Source of the DNA: Methylobacterium sp. Leaf104
GTDB lineage: Bacteria > Pseudomonadota > Alphaproteobacteria > Rhizobiales > Beijerinckiaceae
Assembly: GCF_001422885.1 (NCBI RefSeq)
Contig: NZ_LMMZ01000004.1
Span: 62,001-126,000 of the forward strand
Direction: 5' to 3'
Length of the DNA: 64,000 nucleotides
The first letter of the stretch is position 1. Each line of letters begins with the position of its first letter. The translations under genes were made by a program, and so were the position numbers. Below are positions 1 to 8,971 of this stretch, piece after piece. A model generated the notes under the pieces. It saw nothing but the letters and a program-made list of their open reading frames with translations. It was not told the DNA's origin and made no database searches.

Positions 1-136
1 CCGTCGGGTGATTGCGATCCGACCGCTGGATCAGCTTCCCTTTCCGGCGGATCGCCCATTGGTAGGGGGAGCCCGGGGCCTTGGGCGGCTGGATCTCCAG
101 GGTGTAGGGGTAGGTAGCCGTGTTTTCGTCGCTCAT
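1..136 (-). CDS. small conserved hypothetical protein (3' end cut by window edge)
   Basis: This is the first 45 codons of a minus-strand gene running off the left edge. It starts MSDENTATYPYTLEIQPPK and continues through a WAIRRKGKLIQRSDR segment. From memory, short proteins with a YTLEIQPP...WAIRKxGKLIQRSDR pattern are common and uncharacterised in Methylobacterium. No signal peptide or membrane segment is visible. A GGGGACC stretch just before the ATG could serve as the ribosome binding site. The gene at 16020 has a similarly short 'WTVRE' core and may be a distant relative. Function unknown. Confidence 0.6.
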   Translation of the reverse strand, partial: MSDENTATYPYTLEIQPPKAPGSPYQWAIRRKGKLIQRSDRNHPT

Positions 137-223
137 GGTCCCCATATGGCACGCGGATTCGGCGCCTGCCACTCATGGACATCACTTGGGTGGTGAATTG
201 ATCGTTTTCTCGTCCCGACGCCG

Positions 224-724
224 ATGACCGAATTCCCGCCGTCGGCCCCGAAAGTTTCGTTCATGACCCAGCATTCAGGGCCCGAGGGCCTGCAACTCGG
301 GCAGATGAGCCCCCTGCCCGCCTCGCCCGAGGAGGCCCGCCTTGACCGGGTGCCGAACCCACATCCGGGTACCGACTATCTCGCCCGCTTCACCGTGCCG
401 GAGTTTACGTCCCTCTGTCCGGTCACCGGCCAGCCGGACTTCGCGATCCTGGTGATCGACTACGTACCGGACCAGTGGCTCGTCGAATCGAAGTCGCTGA
501 AGCTCTACCTCACCGCCTTCCGCAATCACGGGGCCTTCCACGAGGATTGCACGGTCGGCATCGGCCTGCGCCTGACCGAACTCCTGGGGCCCCGCTACCT
601 GCGGATCGGGGGATTCTGGTATCCGCGCGGCGGGATTCCCATCGATGTATTCTGGCAGACCGGCGAGCCGCCGAAATCCGTCTGGCTGCCTGATCCCGGC
701 GTGCCGCCCTACCGGGCGCGTTGA
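224..724 (+). CDS. queF: NADPH-dependent 7-cyano-7-deazaguanine reductase QueF
   Basis: Reduces preQ0 to preQ1 in the queuosine tRNA-modification pathway, in the cytosol. The 166-residue length fits the short, single-module (Bacillus-like) class, not the long E. coli form. Expected active-site elements are present: the nucleophile Cys65 in [14 protein letters not shown], Asp72, the substrate-binding [10 protein letters not shown] segment at 87-96 and HGAFHE at 102-107. The start is uncertain: an in-frame ATG at 263 would remove 13 weakly conserved residues, and neither start has a strong ribosome binding site. The gene stands alone, with no other queuosine genes nearby. Confidence 0.93.
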   Translation: MTEFPPSAPKVSFMTQHSGPEGLQLGQMSPLPASPEEARLDRVPNPHPGTDYLARFTVPEFTSLCPVTGQPDFAILVIDYVPDQWLVESKSLKLYLTAFRNHGAFHEDCTVGIGLRLTELLGPRYLRIGGFWYPRGGIPIDVFWQTGEPPKSVWLPDPGVPPYRAR

Positions 725-790
725 AGAACACCGGTCGCCTAAATCGACCTACCTGTCCTCCAGGATGGCCCGCCGAACCTGCTCGACGAG

Positions 791-1270
791 CTAGTTCTGT
801 GCCGCTGTCGGACCGCCATGGACGGACGCGACGGCCCGAAGCATGTCGACGAGGTCTTCGACCTCGGAGGGCGTGAGCCGGTCATGCAGCAGCGGGGCCA
901 CGGCCCTGATCGCGAGTTGCGGTTCGCGGGTCTGGTCCGCCGCATGGCGGATCACAGCCATGCGCGTCGCGAGGTCCTCCTCCGACGCTGCTGTCACTGA
1001 ACGCATCCGGGACAGGATCTCATGCTCCTGCTCCGGCGTCGCCAAACCGCGCTGGCGAGCGACCAGCATCATCAACACTCCGGCGGCATCCGCCGGGTTT
1101 CGCATCGATCGCAGCGGCGCCAAGCACTGCTGGACGTCGCCTGCCCTGCGGCGGCGGTCCCTGCGCAAGTCGTTCAGGGCATGGTCGAGATGAGCCAAGC
1201 CGTTCCCATAGCGGATCCAGCCGGTCAGTCCCGTGATGATCAAGCCGGCGACCGCGAGGAGAAAGGGCAT
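791..1270 (-). CDS. hypothetical single-pass membrane protein
   Basis: A 159-residue protein with one hydrophobic segment at residues 2-18, followed by a charged helix-rich soluble part with several Arg clusters. I do not recognise a family. Coding is supported by third-position GC bias and a ribosome binding site (AGGCGGA) at a suitable distance from the ATG. The C-terminal half, with its repeated aliphatic and acidic helices, could be a protein-interaction domain; no catalytic motif is visible. It is probably monocistronic, lying between queF and a secreted Gly-rich protein gene. Confidence 0.6.
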   Translation of the reverse strand: MPFLLAVAGLIITGLTGWIRYGNGLAHLDHALNDLRRDRRRRAGDVQQCLAPLRSMRNPADAAGVLMMLVARQRGLATPEQEHEILSRMRSVTAASEEDLATRMAVIRHAADQTREPQLAIRAVAPLLHDRLTPSEVEDLVDMLRAVASVHGGPTAAQN

Positions 1271-1360
1271 CGTGGTCCGCCTGTCGGAGATTCACGGCAT
1301 GCGCCCTGATGCAACCTTGGCGGGAATTTTACAAGCTGAGAGGGGCCGACGGCACCCACG

Positions 1361-1393
1361 GAAAAGGGCAGCCGGCTTGCGCCGACTGCCCTC
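1361..1393 (-). terminator. rho-independent terminator of the Gly/Tyr-rich protein gene
   Basis: Stem AGGGCAG (1365-1371) pairs with CTGCCCT (1386-1392), extended inside by a four-pair stem after one mismatch, with loop TTGC. On the minus strand it is followed by CTTTTCC, a short T tract. It lies 25 bases after the stop codon at 1418. Confidence 0.7.
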
Positions 1394-1417
1394 GCCGATC
1401 GGGCAGAACCCGAGAAC

Positions 1418-1747
1418 TCAGTAACCGTAGCCGTAGGCCGGTGCGCCGTAGCCGTAGGCGGGACGGGCGTAGCCATCACGGTAATAGGCGTCACGGGCGG
1501 CACCGGCAGCGATCGCACCGGCCGCGAGGCCCGCGATGCCAAGGCCGACGGCAGCGCCGGTTCCGATCCCGCGGCGACGGCCACCATAGGCGTAACCGCG
1601 GCCGTAGCCACGACCGCCATAGGCATGGCCGTGGCCGTAGCCGCCATGTCCGTAACCGTGGCCGCGCGGGCCGGCTTCGGCCGAGGTCGCGGCCGCGAGG
1701 CCGCCGAGCGAAAGGGTCAGGGCAGAAACGAGGGCGAGCTTGCGCAT
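1418..1747 (-). CDS. secreted Gly/Tyr/His-rich protein
   Basis: A 109-residue protein with a signal peptide (cleavage near residue 25, TSAEA-G), then a low-complexity stretch of GYGHG, GGRGYGRG and YAYGG repeats. A small-residue hydrophobic segment follows at about 60-88, with GxxxG-like spacing, and the tail is Tyr/Gly-rich. Such proteins occur singly in Methylobacterium and other Rhizobiales genomes and have no assigned function; an envelope or surface role is likely. The glycine-zipper-like segment resembles those that insert into or associate with membranes. It has its own terminator at 1361-1393. Confidence 0.75.
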   Translation of the reverse strand: MRKLALVSALTLSLGGLAAATSAEAGPRGHGYGHGGYGHGHAYGGRGYGRGYAYGGRRRGIGTGAAVGLGIAGLAAGAIAAGAARDAYYRDGYARPAYGYGAPAYGYGY

Positions 1748-1961
1748 GGTTATCCTTCGGTGTTCGAGAACGTATTGGATATGCCAACGTCAAGCTGACG
1801 TGATCGTTCCCTCGGGTCTTCCGGAGCGGAAGATGCACGGCCCGCATCATCGGTCTTGGTGAATCATTCCGGGCCGATCGCGTGCGCCACGGCCCTCCCT
1901 CAACTTGCCGTGTCAGGGCCGGAATCCCCGCAATGCCCGAAGTCGCGAGGGCTGGTGGTGC

Positions 1962-2822
1962 CTAAGGGGCGGTGCGCGCCTTTGCGAGCCGATCGAAGGC
2001 CTGCAATTCGGCGAGCAACGCTGGCATCTGCTTCAGCGGCACCATGTTGGGTCCGTCGGAGGGGGCGTGGTCCGGATCGGGATGGGTCTCGATGAACAGA
2101 CCCGCGACCCCCACCGCCACGGCGGCGCGGGCGAGCACGGCGACGAATTCCCGCTGCCCGCCCGAGGTGGCACCCTGTCCGCCCGGCTGCTGCACGGAGT
2201 GGGTCGCATCGAACACCACCGGTGCGCCGTGCGTGACCTGCGCCATGATCGGCAGGCTGCGCATGTCGGAGACGAGGGTGTTGTAGCCGAACGAGGCACC
2301 GCGCTCGGTCACCAGCACGTTCGGGTTGCCCGCCCCGGTGACCTTGGCGGCCACGTGAGCCATGTCCCAGGGCGCCAGGAACTGGCCCTTCTTGACGTTC
2401 ACCACCCGTCCTGTGGCGGCCGCCGCGAGCAGCAGGTCGGTCTGCCGGCAGAGAAAGGCCGGGATCTGGAGCACGTCGATCACCTCGGCCGCCGGGACGC
2501 ATTGCGATGCCTCGTGCACGTCGGTGAGGACGGGCAGACCGAAGCGCGCCTTGATCTCCGAAAAGATCGGCAGCGCCCCGGCGAGGCCGAGGCCGCGCGC
2601 GGTGGTGCCCGAGGTCCGATTCGCCTTGTCGAACGAGGCCTTGAACACGAGGCCGATCCCGAGCCGGTCCGTCATCGCCTTCAAGGCGTCCGCGATCTCG
2701 ATCGCGTGGTCGCGGCTCTCGAGCTGACATGGGCCGGCAATAAGTGCGAAGGGCAGGTGATTCGCGAAGGCGGCCGCACCAGCGGTGACGATGGGGGCGG
2801 CGGAAGGAGAGGTCTCGGACAT
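1962..2822 (-). CDS. kdsA: 3-deoxy-8-phosphooctulonate synthase (KDO-8-P synthase)
   Basis: Condenses phosphoenolpyruvate with arabinose 5-phosphate to give KDO 8-phosphate for lipopolysaccharide inner core. The 286 residues carry the usual family blocks: IAGPCQLES near 28-36, [48 protein letters not shown] and SDGPNM. Cys32 in IAGPC is the residue that distinguishes metal-dependent enzymes (Cys11 in Aquifex) from E. coli-type metal-independent ones, which have Asn. The His, Glu and Asp ligands also appear to be present, so I infer a metal-dependent enzyme. The gene is separated from its usual neighbours pyrG and eno. Confidence 0.95.
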   Translation of the reverse strand: MSETSPSAAPIVTAGAAAFANHLPFALIAGPCQLESRDHAIEIADALKAMTDRLGIGLVFKASFDKANRTSGTTARGLGLAGALPIFSEIKARFGLPVLTDVHEASQCVPAAEVIDVLQIPAFLCRQTDLLLAAAATGRVVNVKKGQFLAPWDMAHVAAKVTGAGNPNVLVTERGASFGYNTLVSDMRSLPIMAQVTHGAPVVFDATHSVQQPGGQGATSGGQREFVAVLARAAVAVGVAGLFIETHPDPDHAPSDGPNMVPLKQMPALLAELQAFDRLAKARTAP

Positions 2823-2831
2823 GGGGTCGGT

Positions 2832-3341
2832 CTAGCCCGCCCGGGCTCCCGCGGGAAGGCCGGCGCGGCGGCGAAGCCCGACCCGGGCGCTCGGGACCAG
2901 CACGCAGCGCGTGCGCGGCGACGCGAACGGATCGGCGTCGGGGGCCGTCTCGCAGCGGAGCGCTGCCCGCCCGGCGATGCCCTGCTGCGGCTGTCCCGTG
3001 ACGAGGGCATCCTGGTGCAGGGCGAGGGCGAGGGCCTCGACCGCTTCGGGTTTCGCCCCGGTGAGCGCTTCCGCGGCGAGGCCGATCAGCGCATAGTAGC
3101 GACGGGGCGGCTCGCGCTCCAGGGCGGAGAAGGCCATCCGGCGGACCCGGCAGTCGAGGCTCATCCGCTCGGCATCGGCCGCACGAAACACGGCACGGGA
3201 CCCCTCGCGCCCGGCGAGCGACGCGCCGGTGGCGCGGATCATCCGCGCCGTCAGGGCATCGCAGGCATCGGCCGCCGCCGGCGTCGCCGCCCCGAAAGCC
3301 AGGGGAATCGTGATCGCGGCGAGCCGGAGGGAAAGCATCAT
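2832..3341 (-). CDS. secreted hypothetical protein
   Basis: A 169-residue protein with a clear signal peptide (hydrophobic core LAAITIPLAFGAATPAAA, cleavage near residue 25), placing it in the periplasm. The mature part begins DACDALTARMIRATGASL and has four spread cysteines. That cysteine pattern could allow disulfides; I recognise no catalytic motif. It ends nine bases before the kdsA start and lies 39 bases after the next upstream gene, so 3872 to 1962 may be one minus-strand transcript. Confidence 0.65.
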   Translation of the reverse strand: MMLSLRLAAITIPLAFGAATPAAADACDALTARMIRATGASLAGREGSRAVFRAADAERMSLDCRVRRMAFSALEREPPRRYYALIGLAAEALTGAKPEAVEALALALHQDALVTGQPQQGIAGRAALRCETAPDADPFASPRTRCVLVPSARVGLRRRAGLPAGARAG

Positions 3342-3380
3342 CGGCTCGATCTAGCGCAGGGGGCGTCGACCGCCCACCAC

Positions 3381-3872
3381 CTACCGCCGCTGGACGATCG
3401 AACCCGTGGCTTCACCTGGGCAGGCCTCGTGGGCATGGGAGCGCAGGACTCGCGGCAGGTGCACCGGATGCGAGCCGGCCTCGTCCTCGAAGGTGCCGGT
3501 GAGCGCATCGGCACCGGCGACGCCCTGGAAATGGAGCGGGCCGGCCTCGGTCTCCACTGCGAAGCTGATCGCTTTGGTGGCATCGTCGAGAGTGACTTCG
3601 GCGGCCGCGCGGGGGCCGGGATGCTCGGCCCCCTCGTAGGTCAACCCGTCGCCATTGGGTGAGCGCCGCAGGGTGATGCGCTGGCCGGTTCGTGCGCCGC
3701 TCTCCGGCAGGGTGCAGAGGTCGGCATAGACGAAGGTGCCGGATGCCCAGGTGGTACGCGCCTGGGCCGGGTCCGCCTCGGCCATGAGGATGCCGAGGGC
3801 CAGGCCGAGCAGGACCCGTGCGCCGGAACACTGAAAAAACGTCGCCGCGGCCACCGTCCTCGGGGTCACCAT
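3381..3872 (-). CDS. secreted hypothetical protein
   Basis: A 163-residue protein with an N-terminal hydrophobic stretch (about 15-38, ending AQA-R) consistent with a signal peptide. The mature domain alternates short beta-prone segments (TWASGTFVYADLC, SPNGDGLTYEGAEH, GPLHFQGVAGADALTGTF), suggesting a small beta-sandwich or lipocalin-like fold. No catalytic motif is recognised. Same strand and close spacing as the following secreted protein gene, so the two may be co-expressed. Confidence 0.6.
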   Translation of the reverse strand: MVTPRTVAAATFFQCSGARVLLGLALGILMAEADPAQARTTWASGTFVYADLCTLPESGARTGQRITLRRSPNGDGLTYEGAEHPGPRAAAEVTLDDATKAISFAVETEAGPLHFQGVAGADALTGTFEDEAGSHPVHLPRVLRSHAHEACPGEATGSIVQRR

Positions 3873-3936
3873 CGCGTTGCCTCCCGGATGAACGCCGCAT
3901 CATCCGGCGCTGAGGTTTCCGGATTGCGACAGAGTG

Positions 3937-5232
3937 TCAGGCCGCCGTGCGGGCGCGAGCCCGGTGCTCGGCCTCAAGAGATGCAAGAAGGATGCAGAGG
4001 GCGATGCCCTCGGCCGCTTTCGTCACGTCGCCGAGGCTGGGGAAGGTCGGCGCGAGGCGCAGGACGCTGTCCTTGGGATCACGGCCATAGGGCGAAGTCG
4101 CACCGGCCGGGGTCAGGGCGATCCCGGCCTCCTTGGCGAGCCTCACCACCTCGGTGGCGGTGCCCTCGCGAGCCTCGACGGTGATGAAGTAGCCGCCTTC
4201 GGGCCGCGTCCAGCGCGCGGCGCCGGTGCCGGCGAGGTGGCGCTCAAGGGCCTCCTGCACGGCCGCGAATTTCGGCGCGATGAGGGCGCGGTGAGCGTCC
4301 ATGTGGGCCTGGAGACCGGCGCCGTCGCGCAGGAAACGCACGTGGCGGAGCTGGTTCAGCTTGTCGGGACCGATGGTCTGCTTGGCGGCACGGGCCAGGA
4401 ACCAACGGGTGTTCTCGGGCGAACCCGCAAAGACCGCGAGACCGGCTCCCGCCAGCGTGATCTTCGAGGTCGAGGCGTAGAGGAACGGCCGGTTCGGATG
4501 GCCGGCCTCGGCGCATCCCGCCAGGATGTCGCGCACCGGGTGGCGATCGGTGGTGAGGTGGTGCACCGCGTAGGCGTTGTCCCAGAACAGGCGGAAGTCG
4601 GGGGCGCCGGTCTTCATGGTGGCGAGGCGCCGCACCGTCTCGTCGGAGAAGATCTCGCCCGACGGGTTGGCGTATTTCGGCACGCACCACATGCCCTTCA
4701 CGGCGGGGTCGGCGACCAGCTCCTCGACCAGGTCCATGTCCGGACCCTGCCCCGTCATCGGCACCGGGATCATGCGGATGCCGAACTCCTCGCAGAGGGC
4801 GAAGTGGCGGTCGTAGCCCGGGACCGGGCAGAGGAAGACCGGCGTCTCACCCTGCGACCACGGCCGCTCGGAGCCCGGGACGCCCTTCAGGAGCGCCCAC
4901 ACGATGGTGTCGTGCATCAGTGCCAGGCTGGAATTGCCGCCGACCACGATCTGGTCGGCCGGTGCATCGATGAGGTGGGAGAACAGCGCCCGCAACTCGG
5001 GCAGGCCCTGCTGGCCGCCGTAATTGCGCGCATCCTCGCCGGCCGCGGTGGTGTAGTCGCCGTTGCCCGGCAGGGCGAGCATGCCGGTGGACAGGTCGAG
5101 CTGCTCGGGCGCGGGCTTGCCGCGGGTCATGTCGAGCTTGAGGCTCCGGGCCTTGAAGGCGTCGTAGGCGCTCCGGGCCTGCGCGTGCAGGTCCGCGAGT
5201 TCAGCCGTGCTGCGGTCGGCGATCGTCGTCAT
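3937..5232 (-). CDS. PLP-dependent aminotransferase, aspartate aminotransferase subgroup Ic type
   Basis: A 431-residue fold-type I aminotransferase. The pyridoxal phosphate lysine is Lys257 in STSKITLAGAGLAVF. Other cofactor-site motifs are KYANPSG around Asn189, FWDNAYAVHH with Asp218, and a C-terminal RLAPTFPS arginine that would bind the substrate carboxylate. The opening block, LDMTRGKPAPEQLDLS, is typical of a divergent group of aspartate aminotransferases found in actinobacteria and alphaproteobacteria, so transfer between aspartate and 2-oxoglutarate is the best guess. Substrate is not proven by sequence. It stands alone. Confidence 0.85.
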   Translation of the reverse strand: MTTIADRSTAELADLHAQARSAYDAFKARSLKLDMTRGKPAPEQLDLSTGMLALPGNGDYTTAAGEDARNYGGQQGLPELRALFSHLIDAPADQIVVGGNSSLALMHDTIVWALLKGVPGSERPWSQGETPVFLCPVPGYDRHFALCEEFGIRMIPVPMTGQGPDMDLVEELVADPAVKGMWCVPKYANPSGEIFSDETVRRLATMKTGAPDFRLFWDNAYAVHHLTTDRHPVRDILAGCAEAGHPNRPFLYASTSKITLAGAGLAVFAGSPENTRWFLARAAKQTIGPDKLNQLRHVRFLRDGAGLQAHMDAHRALIAPKFAAVQEALERHLAGTGAARWTRPEGGYFITVEAREGTATEVVRLAKEAGIALTPAGATSPYGRDPKDSVLRLAPTFPSLGDVTKAAEGIALCILLASLEAEHRARARTAA

Positions 5233-5444
5233 GCTGGGTCAGGTCCGGATAGGCGTCTGCGAGCGGTCTAAGCGCGCGCACCATGACGCCTCGCGCCGCC
5301 CGCGTCACCCCGCGCGGGCGCGGGGCTCGGGGTCTCAGGGTTGCGTGGCATGCCAGGCGGTGCGGCCCTGCACGTTCGCCGCGCCTGCCCCGGTTGGGAA
5401 TGGCTGCCGCTCGAAGAATCGAGGGATCGTCCGTCGCAGACGCG

Positions 5445-5478
5445 AAAGCGCCGGCCCTCGGGAGAGGACCGGCGCTTC
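5445..5478 (-). terminator. hairpin terminator downstream of the HtrA protease gene
   Basis: A nine-pair stem AAGCGCCGG (5446-5454) with CCGGCGCTT (5469-5477) and a 14-base loop. It lies 46 bases beyond the stop codon at 5524; on the minus strand it runs into CGCTTTCGCG, so the T tract is short. Confidence 0.6.
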
Positions 5479-5523
5479 GGCGGTCTGCCGGAAGCAGCCG
5501 AGCGGTGAGGCGCCCGCCCCGGA

Positions 5524-7053
5524 TCAGCCAGCCTTGTTCAGGGCGACCGCGACGAAGCGGGTGACGCCCTTGGCGCTCTTGACCCGCATCAGCACCGCCT
5601 TGCGGCCGCTCGACTCTGCGGAGCGGACGCGCTCGGCGACCTCCGAAGGCTGCGAGACGCTGGAGCCGGCGACATCCAGGATGATGTCGCCCTGCTCGAT
5701 GCCCTTGGCCGCGGCCGGGCCGTCGGGATCGACCTCCATCACCGCCACACCCTCGGAGCCGGCGCCGACCTCGGAGGCCGGAGCGAGGCTGAGACCCAGG
5801 CGCGGCTGCCCATTGGCCGAGGAGCCGCGGTCGGTGCTCGCCACCTTGGTGTCGTTGGGCAGGACGCCGAGCTCCACGGACGCGGTGTCGGACTTGCCGC
5901 CCCTGAGGTAGGTGAGTTCGACCTTGGCCCCCGGCTTGATGCCGGCGATCTTGCGGGACAGCTCCTTGGCGTCGTTGATCGGCGTGCCGTTGACCGACTC
6001 GATCACGTCGCCGGACTTCAGGCCCGCCTTCGCCGCTGGCGTGCCCACCTCGGCATGGTCCACCAGAGCGCCCTTGGCCTTGTCGAGCCCGAGGCCGTCG
6101 GCGATGTCCTTCGTCACCGGCTGGACCTGCACGCCGAGGTAGCCGCGCGCCACCTTGCCGTCGGCTCGGAGCTGGTCGACCACCGCCTGCACGGTCTCGG
6201 CCGGGATGGCGAAGGCCAGGCCCACGCTGCCGCCGGAGGGCGACGCGATGGCGGTGTTCACACCCACCACCTCGCCGCCGACGTTGAAGGTCGGGCCGCC
6301 GGAATTGCCCTTGTTGATCGGTGCATCGATCTGCAGGAAGTCGTCATAGGGGCCGGCGCCGATGTCGCGGCCGCGGGCCGAGACGATGCCCGCCGTCACC
6401 GTGCCGCCCAGGCCGAACGGGTTGCCGATGGCCACGACCCAGTCACCGACGCGGGGCGCCGACTTGCTGAGCGAGACGTAGGGGAAGGTGCCGCCCTCGG
6501 TGATCTTGAGGAGCGCGAGGTCGGTCTTGGGGTCCTTGCCGATCACCTTGGCGTCGAGGGTACGGTTGTCGTCGAGGGTCACCTGCACGGACTTGGCCTT
6601 GTCGACCACGTGGTTGTTGGTGACCACGTAGCCGTCGGCGGAGATGATGAAGCCGGAACCCATGGCGCCGCGCTGGCCCTGGCGCTTGGGCATGCCGAAG
6701 CCTTGGCCCGGACCACCCTGGCCCGGTCCGCCCTGACCGAAGCGCTTAAAGAACTCGCGCAGCTGCGGCGGAACCTGCTGGTTCTGGCCGGGGCCGTCCT
6801 CGTCGTCGGAATCGGCGCTGTCGTCGAGCTTCACCTTCACGGCGACGACACCGGGCTTCACCTTGTCAACGACGCTGGCGAAGGAGCCCGGCGGGTGGTC
6901 GGGGGTCTCGATGGGGTTTTTGGAGAGGGACTGGGCGTAGGCCGGGGTAGCCGGCTGGGTCAGGCCGACACCGGCGGCACCGGTCGCCACGAGGGCGGCC
7001 ACGGCGACCGAGGCGAGGGCGTTGCGGCGCAGGCGATTGGGCTGAGCGGTCAT
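5524..7053 (-). CDS. periplasmic serine protease, HtrA/DegP-DegQ family
   Basis: Envelope quality-control protease and chaperone of 509 residues. Order: signal peptide to about residue 41 (ATPAYA-Q); an acidic then Gln/Gly-rich loop (about 80-128) of the kind that forms the LA loop; trypsin-like domain with His148 (TNNHVV), Asp178 (KTDLALL) and Ser251 (GNSGGP); PDZ1 at about 300-395; PDZ2 at about 415-505. I chose the ATG at 7053 because GGAGAC precedes it and the signal peptide follows directly; the frame stays open further upstream but reads as low-complexity sequence. It is monocistronic, with a hairpin terminator. Assignment to degP, degQ or mucD cannot be decided by sequence alone. Confidence 0.93.
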   Translation of the reverse strand: MTAQPNRLRRNALASVAVAALVATGAAGVGLTQPATPAYAQSLSKNPIETPDHPPGSFASVVDKVKPGVVAVKVKLDDSADSDDEDGPGQNQQVPPQLREFFKRFGQGGPGQGGPGQGFGMPKRQGQRGAMGSGFIISADGYVVTNNHVVDKAKSVQVTLDDNRTLDAKVIGKDPKTDLALLKITEGGTFPYVSLSKSAPRVGDWVVAIGNPFGLGGTVTAGIVSARGRDIGAGPYDDFLQIDAPINKGNSGGPTFNVGGEVVGVNTAIASPSGGSVGLAFAIPAETVQAVVDQLRADGKVARGYLGVQVQPVTKDIADGLGLDKAKGALVDHAEVGTPAAKAGLKSGDVIESVNGTPINDAKELSRKIAGIKPGAKVELTYLRGGKSDTASVELGVLPNDTKVASTDRGSSANGQPRLGLSLAPASEVGAGSEGVAVMEVDPDGPAAAKGIEQGDIILDVAGSSVSQPSEVAERVRSAESSGRKAVLMRVKSAKGVTRFVAVALNKAG

Positions 7054-7139
7054 AGGGGTCTCCGGATCGGGGGGCCGCCATCGGCAGGCCGTGATCCGGT
7101 TTGTAGGGCGCGGCGCCTGACCCGGGCGTGGCGTGAAGA

Positions 7140-7880
7140 TTACGGTTTGGACAGGTTCGCGGTCGGCGGCGATAGAGGCACGAGGCCGGCCCGCCAGCGC
7201 AGGTCGAGGAGCAGCCCCGCCGGGTGGGTGTCGAGGACCGGGGTGACGGGCAGACCGGCGGCGTTCAGCAGGCGCGCCGCCCAATGATTGCAGACATTGG
7301 TGTAGGAGAAGCGTCCCGCTCCGTCGTAGAACAGGCTCGGTCCGTAGAGGCCCGGGCCGCCGGCCACCGGCTGCCCGTCCACGAGGCGGAAGCTCGCCTC
7401 CAGGCGCGCGAGGAAGCGCGCGAGACCCTGCTTCGAGACCCGGAGCGGAACGAGGTCGGAAGCCGGGAAGCTGTCGCGGGCCGGCCGCTCCAGGCCGACC
7501 ACCTGGACGATCCCGTCCCGGCCGCCCGGCGTGAACAGGGCCGCGAGGGCGAGGGCGAGATCGAACTGGGCCAGGGTCGGGGTCGCCCGGTAGAATCGCG
7601 CCTCCCCCCAGCCGAACTCGATCTCCGGATAGGCGCGAAACCGCGTGGCGATGCTGGCGAGGGCTGGCCCGCTTCCCGCCCCGGTCAGAACGGCCCGCGG
7701 CAGCACGAGGCCGGAATGCCAGCCGTGCGACACCAGCGCGATCACGGTGCCCTCCGCATCCGGCGCCGGATAGAGGTCGGGGTCGCCCGGCCGCGCCGTC
7801 AGCAGCGCGGCGAGGACGAGGAGGCCGACCAGGGTGGCGACGCCGCCGGCCAAGGCCGCCAATGCCCGGCCGGCGCGCAC
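7140..7880 (-). CDS. DUF2459 (TIGR02117-type) membrane-anchored protein
   Basis: About 246 residues. A signal-anchor helix lies at about residues 5-28 (LAALAGGVATLVGLLVLAAL). The rest is a periplasmic domain with the family's VSHGWHSGLVLPR block, EFGWGEARFYRA and a C-terminal YTNVCNHWAARLL segment. The family is sometimes called 'urease-associated', but no biochemical role is established. The reading frame continues far upstream through glk on the opposite register. I chose the GTG at 7880 because it lies 15 bases after the glk stop and begins just before the anchor helix. It is probably co-transcribed with glk. Start confidence is moderate. Confidence 0.7.
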   Translation of the reverse strand: MRAGRALAALAGGVATLVGLLVLAALLTARPGDPDLYPAPDAEGTVIALVSHGWHSGLVLPRAVLTGAGSGPALASIATRFRAYPEIEFGWGEARFYRATPTLAQFDLALALAALFTPGGRDGIVQVVGLERPARDSFPASDLVPLRVSKQGLARFLARLEASFRLVDGQPVAGGPGLYGPSLFYDGAGRFSYTNVCNHWAARLLNAAGLPVTPVLDTHPAGLLLDLRWRAGLVPLSPPTANLSKP

Positions 7881-7894
7881 GGCGGCGCGATCGG

Positions 7895-8905
7895 TCAGGA
7901 CGCCTGCCAGACCTGGCCGTGATAGTCGAAACGGTCGGGCTGACTCGCCAGGGCCGCGAGCCCCGTCAATGCCGGATCGTGCACCGCGATGACGCTGGTC
8001 GGGATCGCCTGCATCTGCGCGACGAAGGGCGGCTTGTTCTCGAAGGCCGCGCGGAAGGCGCCGCGCCGGAGGACCTCGACGATCCGGGGCGCGATACCGC
8101 CGCCGATATAGACGCCGCCGGTGGCCAGGAAGGTGAGCGCCAGGTCGCCGCAGACGCGGCCCAGGAGCTTGGCGAACAGGTTGAGGGCCGCCGCCGCGTC
8201 CGGATCGGCACCGGCCAGCCCGGCCTCTGTGATCGCGGCGGGGTCGAGCCGCGGTCCGTCCGTGCCGGTCCGCAACCGGTGCAGGCCGGCATGGAGCCGG
8301 GTCAGGCCGGGCCCGGAGAGCAGGGTCTCGACGGTGACGCGGCCTTCCACCCGCTCCAGATGCGGCCAGAGGGCAAGCTCGGCCGGCGAGCTCGGCCCGA
8401 AATCCACGTGGCCGCTCTCCGTGGAGACGATGACCAGGCGCTGTCCCACCGGCAGCAGGGCCGCCGCACCGAATCCGGTGCCGGGCCCGAGGACGAGGCG
8501 TGCCCCCTGGTCCCCGGCCCTTCCCTCCTCCCGGTCGGGGCCGATGGGCGTCAGCTCGGAGGGGCTGATCCCGGCGGCACCCGCCGCCACCGGCACGTAG
8601 TCGTTGACGACCACCGAGCGCGACAGGCCGAAATCCTGTCCGATCCGGGCGCCCTCGATCACCCAATGGGCATTGGTCAGCTGGACCGCCGGCCCGTCGA
8701 CCCGGGCCGCTACCGCCAGGATGGCCGAGCGCGGGGCCGTGCCGGTCCCCTTGGCCAGCGACGCACGGATCGCAGCACTCGGGTCGGGGTGGCCGGCCGT
8801 CTCCTCGTGGGAGAGGAGAACCGGTTTCGCCCCCGCCTCGGGAACCAGGGCGAAGCGGGCGTTGGTGCCGCCGATGTCGCCGACGAGGACGGGAAATTCG
8901 AACAT
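7895..8905 (-). CDS. glk: glucokinase
   Basis: Phosphorylates glucose with ATP to glucose 6-phosphate. The 336 residues open with VGDIGGTNARFAL at 8-20, the phosphate-1 loop of the Glk family. They contain NDYVPVAAG and GPGTGFGAAALLP near 150, and end in the usual GGVYIGGGIAPRI segment. It follows the otsB-type phosphatase gene on the same strand with a 66-base gap and is followed closely by the DUF2459 gene. Linking glucose phosphorylation with trehalose turnover fits a bacterium that handles trehalose as an osmoprotectant; that link is inferred from position only. Confidence 0.93.
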   Translation of the reverse strand: MFEFPVLVGDIGGTNARFALVPEAGAKPVLLSHEETAGHPDPSAAIRASLAKGTGTAPRSAILAVAARVDGPAVQLTNAHWVIEGARIGQDFGLSRSVVVNDYVPVAAGAAGISPSELTPIGPDREEGRAGDQGARLVLGPGTGFGAAALLPVGQRLVIVSTESGHVDFGPSSPAELALWPHLERVEGRVTVETLLSGPGLTRLHAGLHRLRTGTDGPRLDPAAITEAGLAGADPDAAAALNLFAKLLGRVCGDLALTFLATGGVYIGGGIAPRIVEVLRRGAFRAAFENKPPFVAQMQAIPTSVIAVHDPALTGLAALASQPDRFDYHGQVWQAS

Positions 8906-8971
8906 GTGCGCCGCTTCCGTCTGGGGCCCGGGAGAGAACGGGGGTGGAGGGGATCGGTCGAGGAGGTCGTC

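Noticed and set aside
8-196. Plus-strand open frame at the left edge
   Set aside because: It is antisense to a recognisable minus-strand small protein (1-136), whose sequence pattern is more convincing.
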